From contig NZ_RDSM01000001.1 in assembly GCF_004115155.1 (NCBI RefSeq), positions 62,001-126,000 on the forward strand: a stretch of DNA of 64,000 bases. The letters are read 5' to 3'. This DNA is from Granulicella sibirica. GTDB lineage: Bacteria > Acidobacteriota > Terriglobia > Terriglobales > Acidobacteriaceae. This document shows positions 24,862-32,886 of this stretch, in pieces; position 1 is the stretch's first letter; each line of letters starts with the position of its first letter. Both the position numbers and the translations under genes were made by a program. The notes under the pieces are model-generated. The model was not told the origin of the DNA, ran no database searches, and was given only the letters and a program-made list of their open reading frames with translations.

Positions 24862-27198
24862 ATGAATGCCGCCGTCCCGTACGACCTGATGTGCTTCAGC
24901 CATCTGCGCTGGCACTTCGTCACCCAGCGTCCGCAGCATTTGTTGTCAAGATTCGCGCAGGACCGGCGCGTGTTCTTCTGGGAAGAACCTTACTGGGATG
25001 GCGAGGGCGATGGTTGGCTGGAGACGATGCAAGAGGGCGAGCGGCTCTGGATACTGCGCCCCCATCTTCCTCGCGAAGGCGATGCCGACGCGATGCAGCA
25101 TGCGTTGCTGACCCAATTTATGAACGAGTGGAAGGTAAAGCACTTCGTTCGCTGGTACTACACCCCGATGGCGCTTGGCTTCAGCTCCGACCTGAGGGCC
25201 GAGGCCACGGTCTACGACTGCATGGACGAGTTGACCGGCTTCCTCGGCGCTCCGCCTCAGCTTCGGGAGCGTGAACAGGAGTTGTTCGACTCGGCCGATG
25301 TCGTCTTCACTGGCGGGATGAGCCTGTTTGAAGCGAAGAGGAAGCAGCATGGCAATGTGCACCCCTTTCCGAGTTCGATCGACGTCCCGCACTTCGCCGC
25401 CGCGAACGATATCGTTGAGGACCCTGCGGACCAGGTAGACATCGCTCATCCGCGAGCGGGCTTCTTCGGTGTGCTGGACGAACGCTTCGATGTGGAGCTC
25501 ATGACCGAGGTGGCGCGGATTCGCCCCCAGATCCAGTTCGTGTTTCTTGGTCCTGTCGTGAAGATCGATCCAGCCATCCTTCCGCAGGCACCGAATGTTC
25601 ACTACCTCGGACCGAAGAGTTACACGGAGCTTCCGCACTATCTCGGCGGCTGGGACGTGGCGCTTCTGCCCTTCGCGCTCAATGATTCCACGAAGTTCAT
25701 CAGCCCGACCAAGACGCCGGAGTACCTGGCCGCAGGCAAGCCGGTCGTCTCGACGCCCATCCGGGATGTCATTCGCGGCTATGGGGATGAGGGGCTGGTC
25801 GCAATCGCCGGCACTCCGGAGGAGTTCGCCGCCGCGCTCGATCGAGCGCTCGAACCGCAGGCTCCCGGCTGGAAAGAAGCGGTAGAGGCAAAGCTCGCCG
25901 GAGGATCGTGGGACAAGACCTACGCCAGCATGAGCGCGCTGATCGACAAGGCGCGAACACGCTCAGTCTCGCTGAAGGACAGGGCGCTTGCGACCGTAGG
26001 CTTCCGCCTTGCGGAGACCAAGGTAAAAGTGCGCCCCGTCCGGCGCGAGCGGTTCGACTACCTCGTTGTCGGCGCGGGCTTCGCTGGGGCAGTGCTCGCG
26101 GAACGTCTCGCATCCGTGATGGGCAAGCGCGTCCTCATCATCGATAAGCGGGATCACGTCGGCGGCAATACGTTCGACTACCACGACGCGGCTGGAATCC
26201 TCGTCCACAAGTACGGTCCGCATATCTTCCATACCAATAGCAACGAGGTCGTTCAGTACCTGTCGCGCTTTACGGACTGGCGGCAGTACGAGCATCGCGT
26301 CCTCGCCAGTGTGGACGGCAAACTCCTTCCCATTCCCATCAACCTCGATACGATCAACGGGCTGTATGGGTTGGACCTCGACGCCACGGGCATGCAGGAT
26401 TTTCTTGCCCGCAGGACGGTGACCCCGTCGAGCATCCGGACGTCCGAAGACATTTGTGTCAGCCGCGTCGGCCGTGAGCTCTACGAGAAGTTCTTCCAGA
26501 ACTACACACGCAAGCAGTGGGGTCTCGACCCATCGGAGCTCGACGCATCGGTCGCCGGACGCATCCCGGTACGCTTCGATCGCGACAACCGCTACTTCAC
26601 CGATACCTTCCAGGCCATGCCAAGTCTTGGCTACACGCGCATGTTCGAGAAGATGCTCGACCACCCTAAGATCACCATTCGCACCGGGGTGAACTATGCC
26701 GAGGTTGCCGCAGCCTATCCCGGGGTAAAAACGATCTTCACCGGCCCGGTCGATGAATTCTTCGACTACCGGTTCGGTCCCCTTCCCTATCGTTCGCTCG
26801 AGTTCAAGCACGAGACATACGATCAGGAGAAGTATCAGGCGGCCGCGGTCGTGAACTATCCCAACGATCACGCCTTCACGCGGGTGACCGAGTTCAAGTA
26901 CCTGACCGGGCAGATTGCACCGAAGACAAGCGTGGTCTTCGAGTATCCGAAGGCCGAAGGCGATCCCTACTACCCGATTCCGCGGCCGGAGAACGCGGCG
27001 ATCTACGCAAAGTACAAGGAGCTTGCCGAGAGGGCGAACGATGTTCACTTCGTCGGACGTCTGGCCTCCTACAAGTACTACAACATGGACCAGGTCGTCG
27101 CTCAGGCTCTCAACTTGTTCCGAAAGATTGCGGGAGCCGCGCCACCAGCGTTTGTCCAGGGCGTGCAGGTTGAAGGGTTGATGGCGGAAGCTCGATAA
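24862..27198 (+). CDS. glf: Glycosyltransferase / UDP-galactopyranose mutase fusion
   Basis: Residues about 1-385 are a GT-B type glycosyltransferase (HLRWHFVTQRPQHLLSRFA, GFFGVLDERFDVELM, VHYLGPKSYTELPHYL, TPEYLAAGKPVVSTPI). From about residue 398 the FAD-dependent UDP-galactopyranose mutase follows: YLVVGAGFAGAVLAERL, KYGPHIFHTNS, ENYTRKQWG-like NYTRKQWGLDPSEL, and RLASYKYYNMDQVV at the end. The mutase makes UDP-galactofuranose, so the fused transferase may use that donor directly. The inner ATG 24862 has GGAAGAAACC just upstream; the frame extends 18 codons further. It is divergent from PIG-L and ends in a terminator. Confidence 0.87.
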   Translation: MNAAVPYDLMCFSHLRWHFVTQRPQHLLSRFAQDRRVFFWEEPYWDGEGDGWLETMQEGERLWILRPHLPREGDADAMQHALLTQFMNEWKVKHFVRWYYTPMALGFSSDLRAEATVYDCMDELTGFLGAPPQLREREQELFDSADVVFTGGMSLFEAKRKQHGNVHPFPSSIDVPHFAAANDIVEDPADQVDIAHPRAGFFGVLDERFDVELMTEVARIRPQIQFVFLGPVVKIDPAILPQAPNVHYLGPKSYTELPHYLGGWDVALLPFALNDSTKFISPTKTPEYLAAGKPVVSTPIRDVIRGYGDEGLVAIAGTPEEFAAALDRALEPQAPGWKEAVEAKLAGGSWDKTYASMSALIDKARTRSVSLKDRALATVGFRLAETKVKVRPVRRERFDYLVVGAGFAGAVLAERLASVMGKRVLIIDKRDHVGGNTFDYHDAAGILVHKYGPHIFHTNSNEVVQYLSRFTDWRQYEHRVLASVDGKLLPIPINLDTINGLYGLDLDATGMQDFLARRTVTPSSIRTSEDICVSRVGRELYEKFFQNYTRKQWGLDPSELDASVAGRIPVRFDRDNRYFTDTFQAMPSLGYTRMFEKMLDHPKITIRTGVNYAEVAAAYPGVKTIFTGPVDEFFDYRFGPLPYRSLEFKHETYDQEKYQAAAVVNYPNDHAFTRVTEFKYLTGQIAPKTSVVFEYPKAEGDPYYPIPRPENAAIYAKYKELAERANDVHFVGRLASYKYYNMDQVVAQALNLFRKIAGAAPPAFVQGVQVEGLMAEAR

Positions 27199-27222
27199 AA
27201 GAAGCGTACGGATACGAGGCAG

Positions 27223-27259
27223 GCGGGACGTGGGAAGTCATCCCTCGCCCCGCTTTTTT
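27223..27259 (+). terminator. Terminator after the transferase/mutase fusion gene
   Basis: GCGGGACGTGGGA, AGTCA loop, TCCCTCGCCCCGC, then six T. A 13-bp stem with two mismatches. Confidence 0.75.
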
Positions 27260-27292
27260 GTTGTGATACTTTCACTGTTACTCACGAAATCG

Positions 27293-27341
27293 TTGCAGTG
27301 CTTGCACTCGCTTCCTAAGCCGCCCAAACTGCATTGCAGTG
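27293..27341 (+). repeat. Paired TTGCAGTG direct repeats upstream of crtN
   Basis: TTGCAGTG occurs at 27293-27300 and again at 27334-27341, 41 bases (about four helical turns) apart, and upstream of the crtN -10. This spacing is compatible with two protein-binding half-sites. It may also be chance. Confidence 0.3.
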
Positions 27342-27419
27342 ACATAAAGATGCGATGCGGGATTCTTGACGCGGCTCAACGGGCTTCGGATAGTACGCGG
27401 ACGGGCATTTGCCGCTCTC

Positions 27420-27425
27420 TATAAT
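27420..27425 (+). promoter_or_regulatory. Candidate -10 of the crt operon
   Basis: A consensus TATAAT lies 47 bases before the crtN ATG. No clear TTGACA-type -35 is found at the normal distance, which leaves room for an activator or an alternative sigma factor. Confidence 0.5.
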
Positions 27426-27472
27426 CGAGCGACAAGAGGGCTCGTACGGCAGGCAGAGGTTGAACAGAATCG

Positions 27473-29032
27473 ATGAAGCAGACCCGTAACGCAGTGATCG
27501 TCGGAGCAGGACCAGGGGGACTGGCAGCCGCATTGCTGCTGGCAAAGTCTGGCGTCAAGGTAACGATCGTCGAGAAACGCGGCGAGGTGGGCGGACGCAC
27601 CTCGACGCTCGAGCAGGACGGATTCAAGTTCGACATCGGTCCTACCTTTTTCCTCTATCCACGCGTGCTGAAGGAGATCTTCGCCTCCGCAGGCTACGAC
27701 CTCGACCGCGAAGTCCCCATGACCCGACTCGATCCGCAGTACCGTCTCGTCTTCGGCGCGGGCGGCGAGTTGCTGGCGACGCCGAACGTTGAACGCATGG
27801 AGAAGGCGATTGCGAACATCTCGCCGGAAGACGCAGCGCGCTTTCACAAATTCATCACTCACAACCGGGTGAAGCTCGACAAGTTCCTTCCCTTTTTGCA
27901 AGCACCATTCGAGAGCTGGCGTGACCTCATGAAGCCGAGCATGATGAAGCTCCTTCCCCTGCTCGCTCCATGGCGTTCGCTCGATTCGGATCTGCAGGTC
28001 CACTTCAAGGATGAGCGAATCCGTCTCGGATTCAGCTTCCAATCGAAGTACCTCGGCATGTCCCCATTCCGCTGTCCCAGCCTGTTCTCGATCCTTTCGT
28101 TCCTCGAGTATGAGCACGGAGTCTTTCATCCGACGGGCGGATGTGGTGCGGTCACACGCGCGATGGCGCGGATTGCAACAGAGCTTGGCGTCGAGATTCT
28201 GCTCGATGAACCGGTCGATAAGGTGCTGATCGAAAAAGGCAAGGCTGTCGGCGTGAAGACCGCGAACCGCACGCTCGCGGCGGACGCCGTCGTGGTGAAC
28301 GCGGACTTCGCTGGCGCGATGCGGCGCATGGTTCCCAACCAGGCACGCAACAAGTGGACCGATGAGCGGTTGGCAAAGAAGCGCTTCTCCTGCTCGACGT
28401 TCATGATGTATCTCGGAATCGATGGCCGCTATGACGATGTATCGCACCACACGATCTTCCTCGCCAGGGACTATAAGCAGAACCTGAAAGATATCGAGGA
28501 AGTTCATCAGCTTTCGGACGACCCATCGTTTTATGTGCAGAACGCATGTGTAACAGACCGCTCGCTCGCTCCTGATGGACAGAGCACACTGTACGTTCTT
28601 CTTCCCGTGACGCATGAGGCTGGCAAGGTTGACTGGACCAAAGAAGCTCCACGGTATCGGCAGCTTGCGCTCAAGCAGATGGAGAAGATTGGTCTGCACG
28701 ATGTCGAACGAAGGATCCGCACGGAAAAGATCCTGACGCCCACCGGCTGGGCGGATGACTTCGATCTTTACAAAGGGGCGACCTTCTCGATGGCGCACTC
28801 GCTCGACCAGATGCTGCATCTTCGTCCCCACAACCGCTTCGAGGATGTCGGGAAGATGTATCTCGTCGGCGGCGGCACGCATCCGGGAAGTGGTCTACCG
28901 GTCATCTTCGAGTCCGCACGCATCACGTCGCGGCTTCTGCTCGAGGATCTCAAGATGGAGCCACACTGGACCACGAACGCTGGCGCGGGATCGGTCCTCT
29001 CGCAGGATGAACTTGTCGGGGCGATCTCGTGA
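27473..29032 (+). CDS. crtN: CrtN-like C30 carotenoid (diapophytoene/squalene) desaturase
   Basis: The FAD-dependent desaturase of 519 residues opens with the dinucleotide motif AVIVGAGPGGLAAALLLAK and VEKRGEVGGRTSTLEQDG, then FDIGPTFFLYP, and closes with YLVGGGTHPGSGLPVIFESA, the CrtI/CrtN signature. CrtN introduces conjugated double bases, that is, double bonds, into a C30 precursor. Placement at the head of an operon with an aldehyde dehydrogenase, a CrtP-like oxygenase, an acyltransferase and a GT2 supports a C30 (staphyloxanthin-like) route rather than a C40 route. The downstream gene overlaps by four bases. Confidence 0.85.
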   Translation: MKQTRNAVIVGAGPGGLAAALLLAKSGVKVTIVEKRGEVGGRTSTLEQDGFKFDIGPTFFLYPRVLKEIFASAGYDLDREVPMTRLDPQYRLVFGAGGELLATPNVERMEKAIANISPEDAARFHKFITHNRVKLDKFLPFLQAPFESWRDLMKPSMMKLLPLLAPWRSLDSDLQVHFKDERIRLGFSFQSKYLGMSPFRCPSLFSILSFLEYEHGVFHPTGGCGAVTRAMARIATELGVEILLDEPVDKVLIEKGKAVGVKTANRTLAADAVVVNADFAGAMRRMVPNQARNKWTDERLAKKRFSCSTFMMYLGIDGRYDDVSHHTIFLARDYKQNLKDIEEVHQLSDDPSFYVQNACVTDRSLAPDGQSTLYVLLPVTHEAGKVDWTKEAPRYRQLALKQMEKIGLHDVERRIRTEKILTPTGWADDFDLYKGATFSMAHSLDQMLHLRPHNRFEDVGKMYLVGGGTHPGSGLPVIFESARITSRLLLEDLKMEPHWTTNAGAGSVLSQDELVGAIS

Positions 29033-30516
29033 CCTTGCCCGTCCTGCAAGACAACGGTCCGAGGCTCGTAACAACCGCCCCGGGATGGGCGACGAAGGTG
29101 CAGCGCGCCTGGGCCGAACAACCCATCACCGCTCGGGTACGTATCCTCAAGGCCTTTCGACACGGCATGTCGCACCGTGCGGACGCGATTGTAAAAGCGA
29201 TTACCGCGGAGCATCGCACACCTGCCGACGTGCGCGTCTCGGAGATCCTGCCCTTGCTCGCAGCGTGCGAGCACCTGGAAAAAAACGCCGCTAGGATCCT
29301 TGCCGGTCGACAACTCGGCGCGTGGGGACGACCTTTCTGGCTCGGAGGTGTGCACAGCGAGGTGCAGCGCGTCCCGCTTGGCTGTGTGCTCGTCATCGGA
29401 CCTTCGAACTATCCGCTGTTTCTACCCGGCGTACAGGTCCTGCAAGCGCTCGCCGCCGGAAATGCCGTGTGCTGGAAGCCTGGACGCGGCGGTGCCGAGG
29501 TTGCCCGCCTGTTCGAATTGGAGATGGCCGAAGCAGGTCTGCCTCCGGAGCTTCTTCGTGTCACGGACGATTCGTTAGAAACTGGCCGCGCGGTCGTCGC
29601 GGCTGGCGCGGACAAGGTATTCTTCACCGGTTCGGCATCGGCAGGGCGAGCCGTCATGCGGCAACTCGCCGATGCAGGAACGCCGAGCGTGATGGAGCTG
29701 TCGGGCTGCTCGTCAGTGATCGTGATGCCTGGCTCGGACCTTGCACGGGTCACGGCAGCAGTCGTCTTCGGGACGCGCCTGAACGGCTCCGCGACCTGCA
29801 TGGCGCCGCGCCGCATCCTCGTGATGGGCGATACGAAGGCTCGCCGCGACGCTCTTGTTCGCAGGCTCCAGGACGCGCTCGCTACGGTCGATCCAGTCAG
29901 GCTTTCGGATGCGGCCGCGACGCAGTTGCGAGAGTTGACCACCGAGGCGCGCACACAGGGGGCGACGTTGCTTGGCGAACTAAGCCGCGAGCAGAAGCCC
30001 ATCTTGCTCGTGAACGCGAGGCCTTCGATGAGGATCGCGCAGACCGATATCTTTGCCCCGGTCTTGAGCGTGATCGACGTGACCGACGACGAAGACGTTG
30101 CAGCCGCCGAACGCCTCTGCCCGCTCGCCCTTACGGTCTCGATCTTCGGCGACGAGCAAAAAGCGCGGCGTCTAGCACGCGACATCGCGGTCGGAACAGT
30201 CGTGATCAACGACGTGATCGTGCCGACAGCCGACCCGAGGCTGCCATTCGGGGGCCGCAGGGCGAGCGGCTTCGGCGTAACCCGAGGCGCGGAAGGCCTG
30301 CTCGAGATGACGGCAATCCGAAACGTCATCGCCCGCAGAGGCGACGGCCAGAGGCAGTACGAGGAGACCGGTGAGTCGCACACCCGCCTGTTCGATGGCC
30401 TGATCCTGGCGGGACATGCAGGAACGTGGCGGCAACGCTGGCGCGGGTTCAAGCAGATGGTTCAGGTAGCCGGCACCATGAAGCCAAAGAAGCGGGAGCA
30501 GCATGACGGGGAGTAA
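29029..30516 (+). CDS. Aldehyde dehydrogenase of the carotenoid operon
   Basis: The 495-residue NAD(P)-dependent enzyme has VLVIGPSNYPLFLPGVQVL, FFTGSASAGRAVM as the cofactor-binding region, the general-base glutamate in SVMELSGCSSVIVM and the nucleophile Cys257 in GSATCMAPRRI. In staphyloxanthin-type pathways an aldehyde dehydrogenase oxidises the terminal aldehyde of diaponeurosporenal to the acid. It begins with GTG overlapping the crtN stop (GTGA), which indicates translational coupling. The C-terminal 45 residues (FDGLILAGHAGTWRQRWRG) are an extra basic tail. Confidence 0.82.
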   Translation: MTLPVLQDNGPRLVTTAPGWATKVQRAWAEQPITARVRILKAFRHGMSHRADAIVKAITAEHRTPADVRVSEILPLLAACEHLEKNAARILAGRQLGAWGRPFWLGGVHSEVQRVPLGCVLVIGPSNYPLFLPGVQVLQALAAGNAVCWKPGRGGAEVARLFELEMAEAGLPPELLRVTDDSLETGRAVVAAGADKVFFTGSASAGRAVMRQLADAGTPSVMELSGCSSVIVMPGSDLARVTAAVVFGTRLNGSATCMAPRRILVMGDTKARRDALVRRLQDALATVDPVRLSDAAATQLRELTTEARTQGATLLGELSREQKPILLVNARPSMRIAQTDIFAPVLSVIDVTDDEDVAAAERLCPLALTVSIFGDEQKARRLARDIAVGTVVINDVIVPTADPRLPFGGRRASGFGVTRGAEGLLEMTAIRNVIARRGDGQRQYEETGESHTRLFDGLILAGHAGTWRQRWRGFKQMVQVAGTMKPKKREQHDGE

Positions 30517-32053
30517 CGGCGTGAGTAAGGTTGCGGTAATTGGATCGGGGCTGGCAGGACTCGCGGCGGCATGTACGCTCGCGGCACGCGGGCACAAAGT
30601 CGAAGTATTCGAGAAGAACCCGTGGCTTGGCGGGAAGGCGGCGCAGCTTGTGGAGAAGGGTTTCCGCTTCGATATGGGCCCGACTATCCTGATCCAGCCT
30701 TCCGTTCTGCGGAAGATCTTCGCCGAAGCCGGCAAGAAGCTCGAAGACTATGTCACGATGGTGCGCCTCGATCCCCAGTGGCGCTGCTTCTTCGAAGACA
30801 AAAGCATCCTCGACCTGAAAGACGACCCGAAGGAGATGGCCGCCTCGCTTGAAGCCATCTGGCCGAAGATGGGCGCCGGCTACCTGAAGTTCCTCGAGCA
30901 GTCCGAGCAGTTGCACTCCATCTCGGATCGTTTCTTCTTCTGGCGATCCATCGGATCCATGCGCGACACCATGGACGTCAAAGGCGCGTTCGACATCCGC
31001 GTGCTGCGCGACGTCATGCGCATGCGTCTTGGCAAAACCGTCGCGGGCATGATCCGGGAGAACATCCCCGATGCGAACGTCGCCCAGATGCTCGACCACT
31101 TCGTGCAATACGTCGGCTCCTCGCCGGACGCGTCGCCAGCCATCCTCTGCGCGATTGGCCACATGCAGATGGAAGAGGGTATCTGGTATCCGATGGGCGG
31201 AACCCGCGCCATCCCAGAAGCTCTGATCGAGCTCGCCTTGGAGCTTGGTGTCGTCTTCCACACCGAAACCGACGTCGCCCAGATCCTGACGGATGCACCC
31301 GCTCATGGCGCATCCGCGGGTAAGCGCGTCAGCGGCCTGCGAACGACTCGTGGAGAGGTATATACCTTCGATTCCGTCGTCTCGAACTCCGACGCGGTGC
31401 GAACCTACCGCGAACTCATCGGCGGCCCGACTGCGCGCCACTTCGACGAGAAGCGCGGCTACGAGCCTGCCTGCTCCGGCGTCGTACTCTACCTCGGCTT
31501 GAACAAACGGTACGAACACCTCGCCCACCACGACTTCGTCTTCTCGCGCGACCCGCACGAAGAGTTCCACGCCATCTACGACAAGGGCGAGCCGGCCCCC
31601 GACCCGACCTGCTACCTGGCGGCCACCGCGGCGACCGATCCCGCGTCCGCGCCTGAAGGCGGCGAAGCCCTCTACGTCCTCGTCCACACGCCCTACCTGC
31701 GCCCTCACCACGACTGGAAGAAGATGTTCCCAGCCTATCGCCAGGTGATTCTCGACAAGCTCAAGCGCACCGCTGGCCTCACCGACATTGAGGACCGCAT
31801 CGTCTTCGAGGCCGCCCTCACCCCCCAGGACATCCACGACCGCTATCGCGTCCTCAACGGCGCGATCTACGGAATCTCGAGCCACGGTGTCTTCAACGGC
31901 GCATTCAAGCCGGCAAACCGTTCAAAGGAACTCGACGGAATGTATCTCGCCGGCGGCGCGGCGCACCCGGGCCCAGGCATGCCGATGGTGATGATGTCGG
32001 GCTGGATCGCGGCCGACTCCCTCGACCAGGACGCGCGGGGTGTGACCGCCTGA
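30503..32053 (+). CDS. crtP: CrtP-like carotenoid oxygenase/desaturase
   Basis: A second CrtI-superfamily flavoprotein, 516 residues, with VAVIGSGLAGLAAACTLAAR, VFEKNPWLGGKAAQ, FDMGPTILIQPSVL and, at the C-terminus, YLAGGAAHPGPGMPMVMMSG. CrtP oxidises the terminal methyl group of a desaturated C30 carotenoid to an aldehyde. CrtN and CrtP are hard to tell apart by sequence alone; the second place in the operon and the GGKAAQ and ILIQP variants favour CrtP here. It overlaps the dehydrogenase gene by 14 bases. Confidence 0.78.
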   Translation: MTGSNGVSKVAVIGSGLAGLAAACTLAARGHKVEVFEKNPWLGGKAAQLVEKGFRFDMGPTILIQPSVLRKIFAEAGKKLEDYVTMVRLDPQWRCFFEDKSILDLKDDPKEMAASLEAIWPKMGAGYLKFLEQSEQLHSISDRFFFWRSIGSMRDTMDVKGAFDIRVLRDVMRMRLGKTVAGMIRENIPDANVAQMLDHFVQYVGSSPDASPAILCAIGHMQMEEGIWYPMGGTRAIPEALIELALELGVVFHTETDVAQILTDAPAHGASAGKRVSGLRTTRGEVYTFDSVVSNSDAVRTYRELIGGPTARHFDEKRGYEPACSGVVLYLGLNKRYEHLAHHDFVFSRDPHEEFHAIYDKGEPAPDPTCYLAATAATDPASAPEGGEALYVLVHTPYLRPHHDWKKMFPAYRQVILDKLKRTAGLTDIEDRIVFEAALTPQDIHDRYRVLNGAIYGISSHGVFNGAFKPANRSKELDGMYLAGGAAHPGPGMPMVMMSGWIAADSLDQDARGVTA

Positions 32054-32082
32054 GCCGTTTGCGTTAGGCTTGGGACACTCGT

Positions 32083-32886
32083 ATGACTCCCCCGCTCGGT
32101 GTTCCCACCATTTCGACGCCCGTCCTGGGCTTCTTCCGGAGGATCGTGCGGGGCTATTTTCGGCGGAACTTTCACGGCGTACGCGTGCGCGGCGCGGACC
32201 AGTTCACCGCCACCACCGGACCCCTGATCGTCTATGCGAACCATAGCTCGTGGTGGGATCCGATGGTGCTCATCCTGCTCGCCGCCCGGATGATGCCGCA
32301 ACGCAGGCACTACGCTCCGATGGACGCGCGCGCACTCAAACGCTACAAAATTCTCAGCTACCTCGGAATCTTCGGAGTGGAACTCGAGTCGGCGCGAGGC
32401 GCTGTGCAATTCCTCAGGACGGGCGCCGCCGCGTTATCCTCCGGCGGAGTGATGTGGATCACGCCCCAGGGAAAGTTCGTCGACACGCGCGTGCGCCCGC
32501 TCACCTTCAAGCCCGGCCTCGCAGGGCTCGCGGCACGAGCGGCAGACGAAAATGGCACCTGTACCGTCCTGCCGCTGGCGATCGAGTACACCTTCTGGGA
32601 TGAGCGCACGCCGGAGTGCCTTCTGCAGTTCGGAGCGCCGGTTTGCGTGGCAAGCGGCGATACGGCCGCGTCGGTCGAAGGCAGGTTTGAAGCCGCCCTT
32701 CTGCTCGCGATGGACGAGCTGAAGCAGGTCGCGACCATGCGGGATGAGCAGCAGTTTGCGACGCTCCACCAGGGCTCCGTTGGCACCGGCGGCTTCTACG
32801 GCCTCGGCCAGAGGATCAAAGCATTCGTGACCAGGCAGGAGTACCAGCCGGAACACACCACCGTACGGGATGGCGGCCAGGGATGA
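32083..32886 (+). CDS. PlsC-type acyltransferase of the carotenoid operon
   Basis: The 267-residue protein has the lysophospholipid-acyltransferase motif NHxSxxD: His54 and Asp59 in YANHSSWWDPM, followed by GVELESARGAVQFLRTG and the acceptor-region WITPQGKFVDTRVRPLTFK. In staphyloxanthin synthesis an acyltransferase (CrtO) esterifies the sugar of the glycosylated carotenoid; position makes this the natural counterpart, although the fold differs from CrtO of Staphylococcus as far as can be judged. The stop overlaps the next gene's start (ATGA). Confidence 0.78.
   Translation: MTPPLGVPTISTPVLGFFRRIVRGYFRRNFHGVRVRGADQFTATTGPLIVYANHSSWWDPMVLILLAARMMPQRRHYAPMDARALKRYKILSYLGIFGVELESARGAVQFLRTGAAALSSGGVMWITPQGKFVDTRVRPLTFKPGLAGLAARAADENGTCTVLPLAIEYTFWDERTPECLLQFGAPVCVASGDTAASVEGRFEAALLLAMDELKQVATMRDEQQFATLHQGSVGTGGFYGLGQRIKAFVTRQEYQPEHTTVRDGGQG

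Noticed and set aside
27199..27472. Possible dif/XerCD site near the skew change
   Set aside because: I read the spacer for a dif-like pair of 11-base arms with a TATAT-type centre and found none. The TTGCAGTG boxes do not fit that form. A dif site may lie elsewhere, or the skew change may have another cause.
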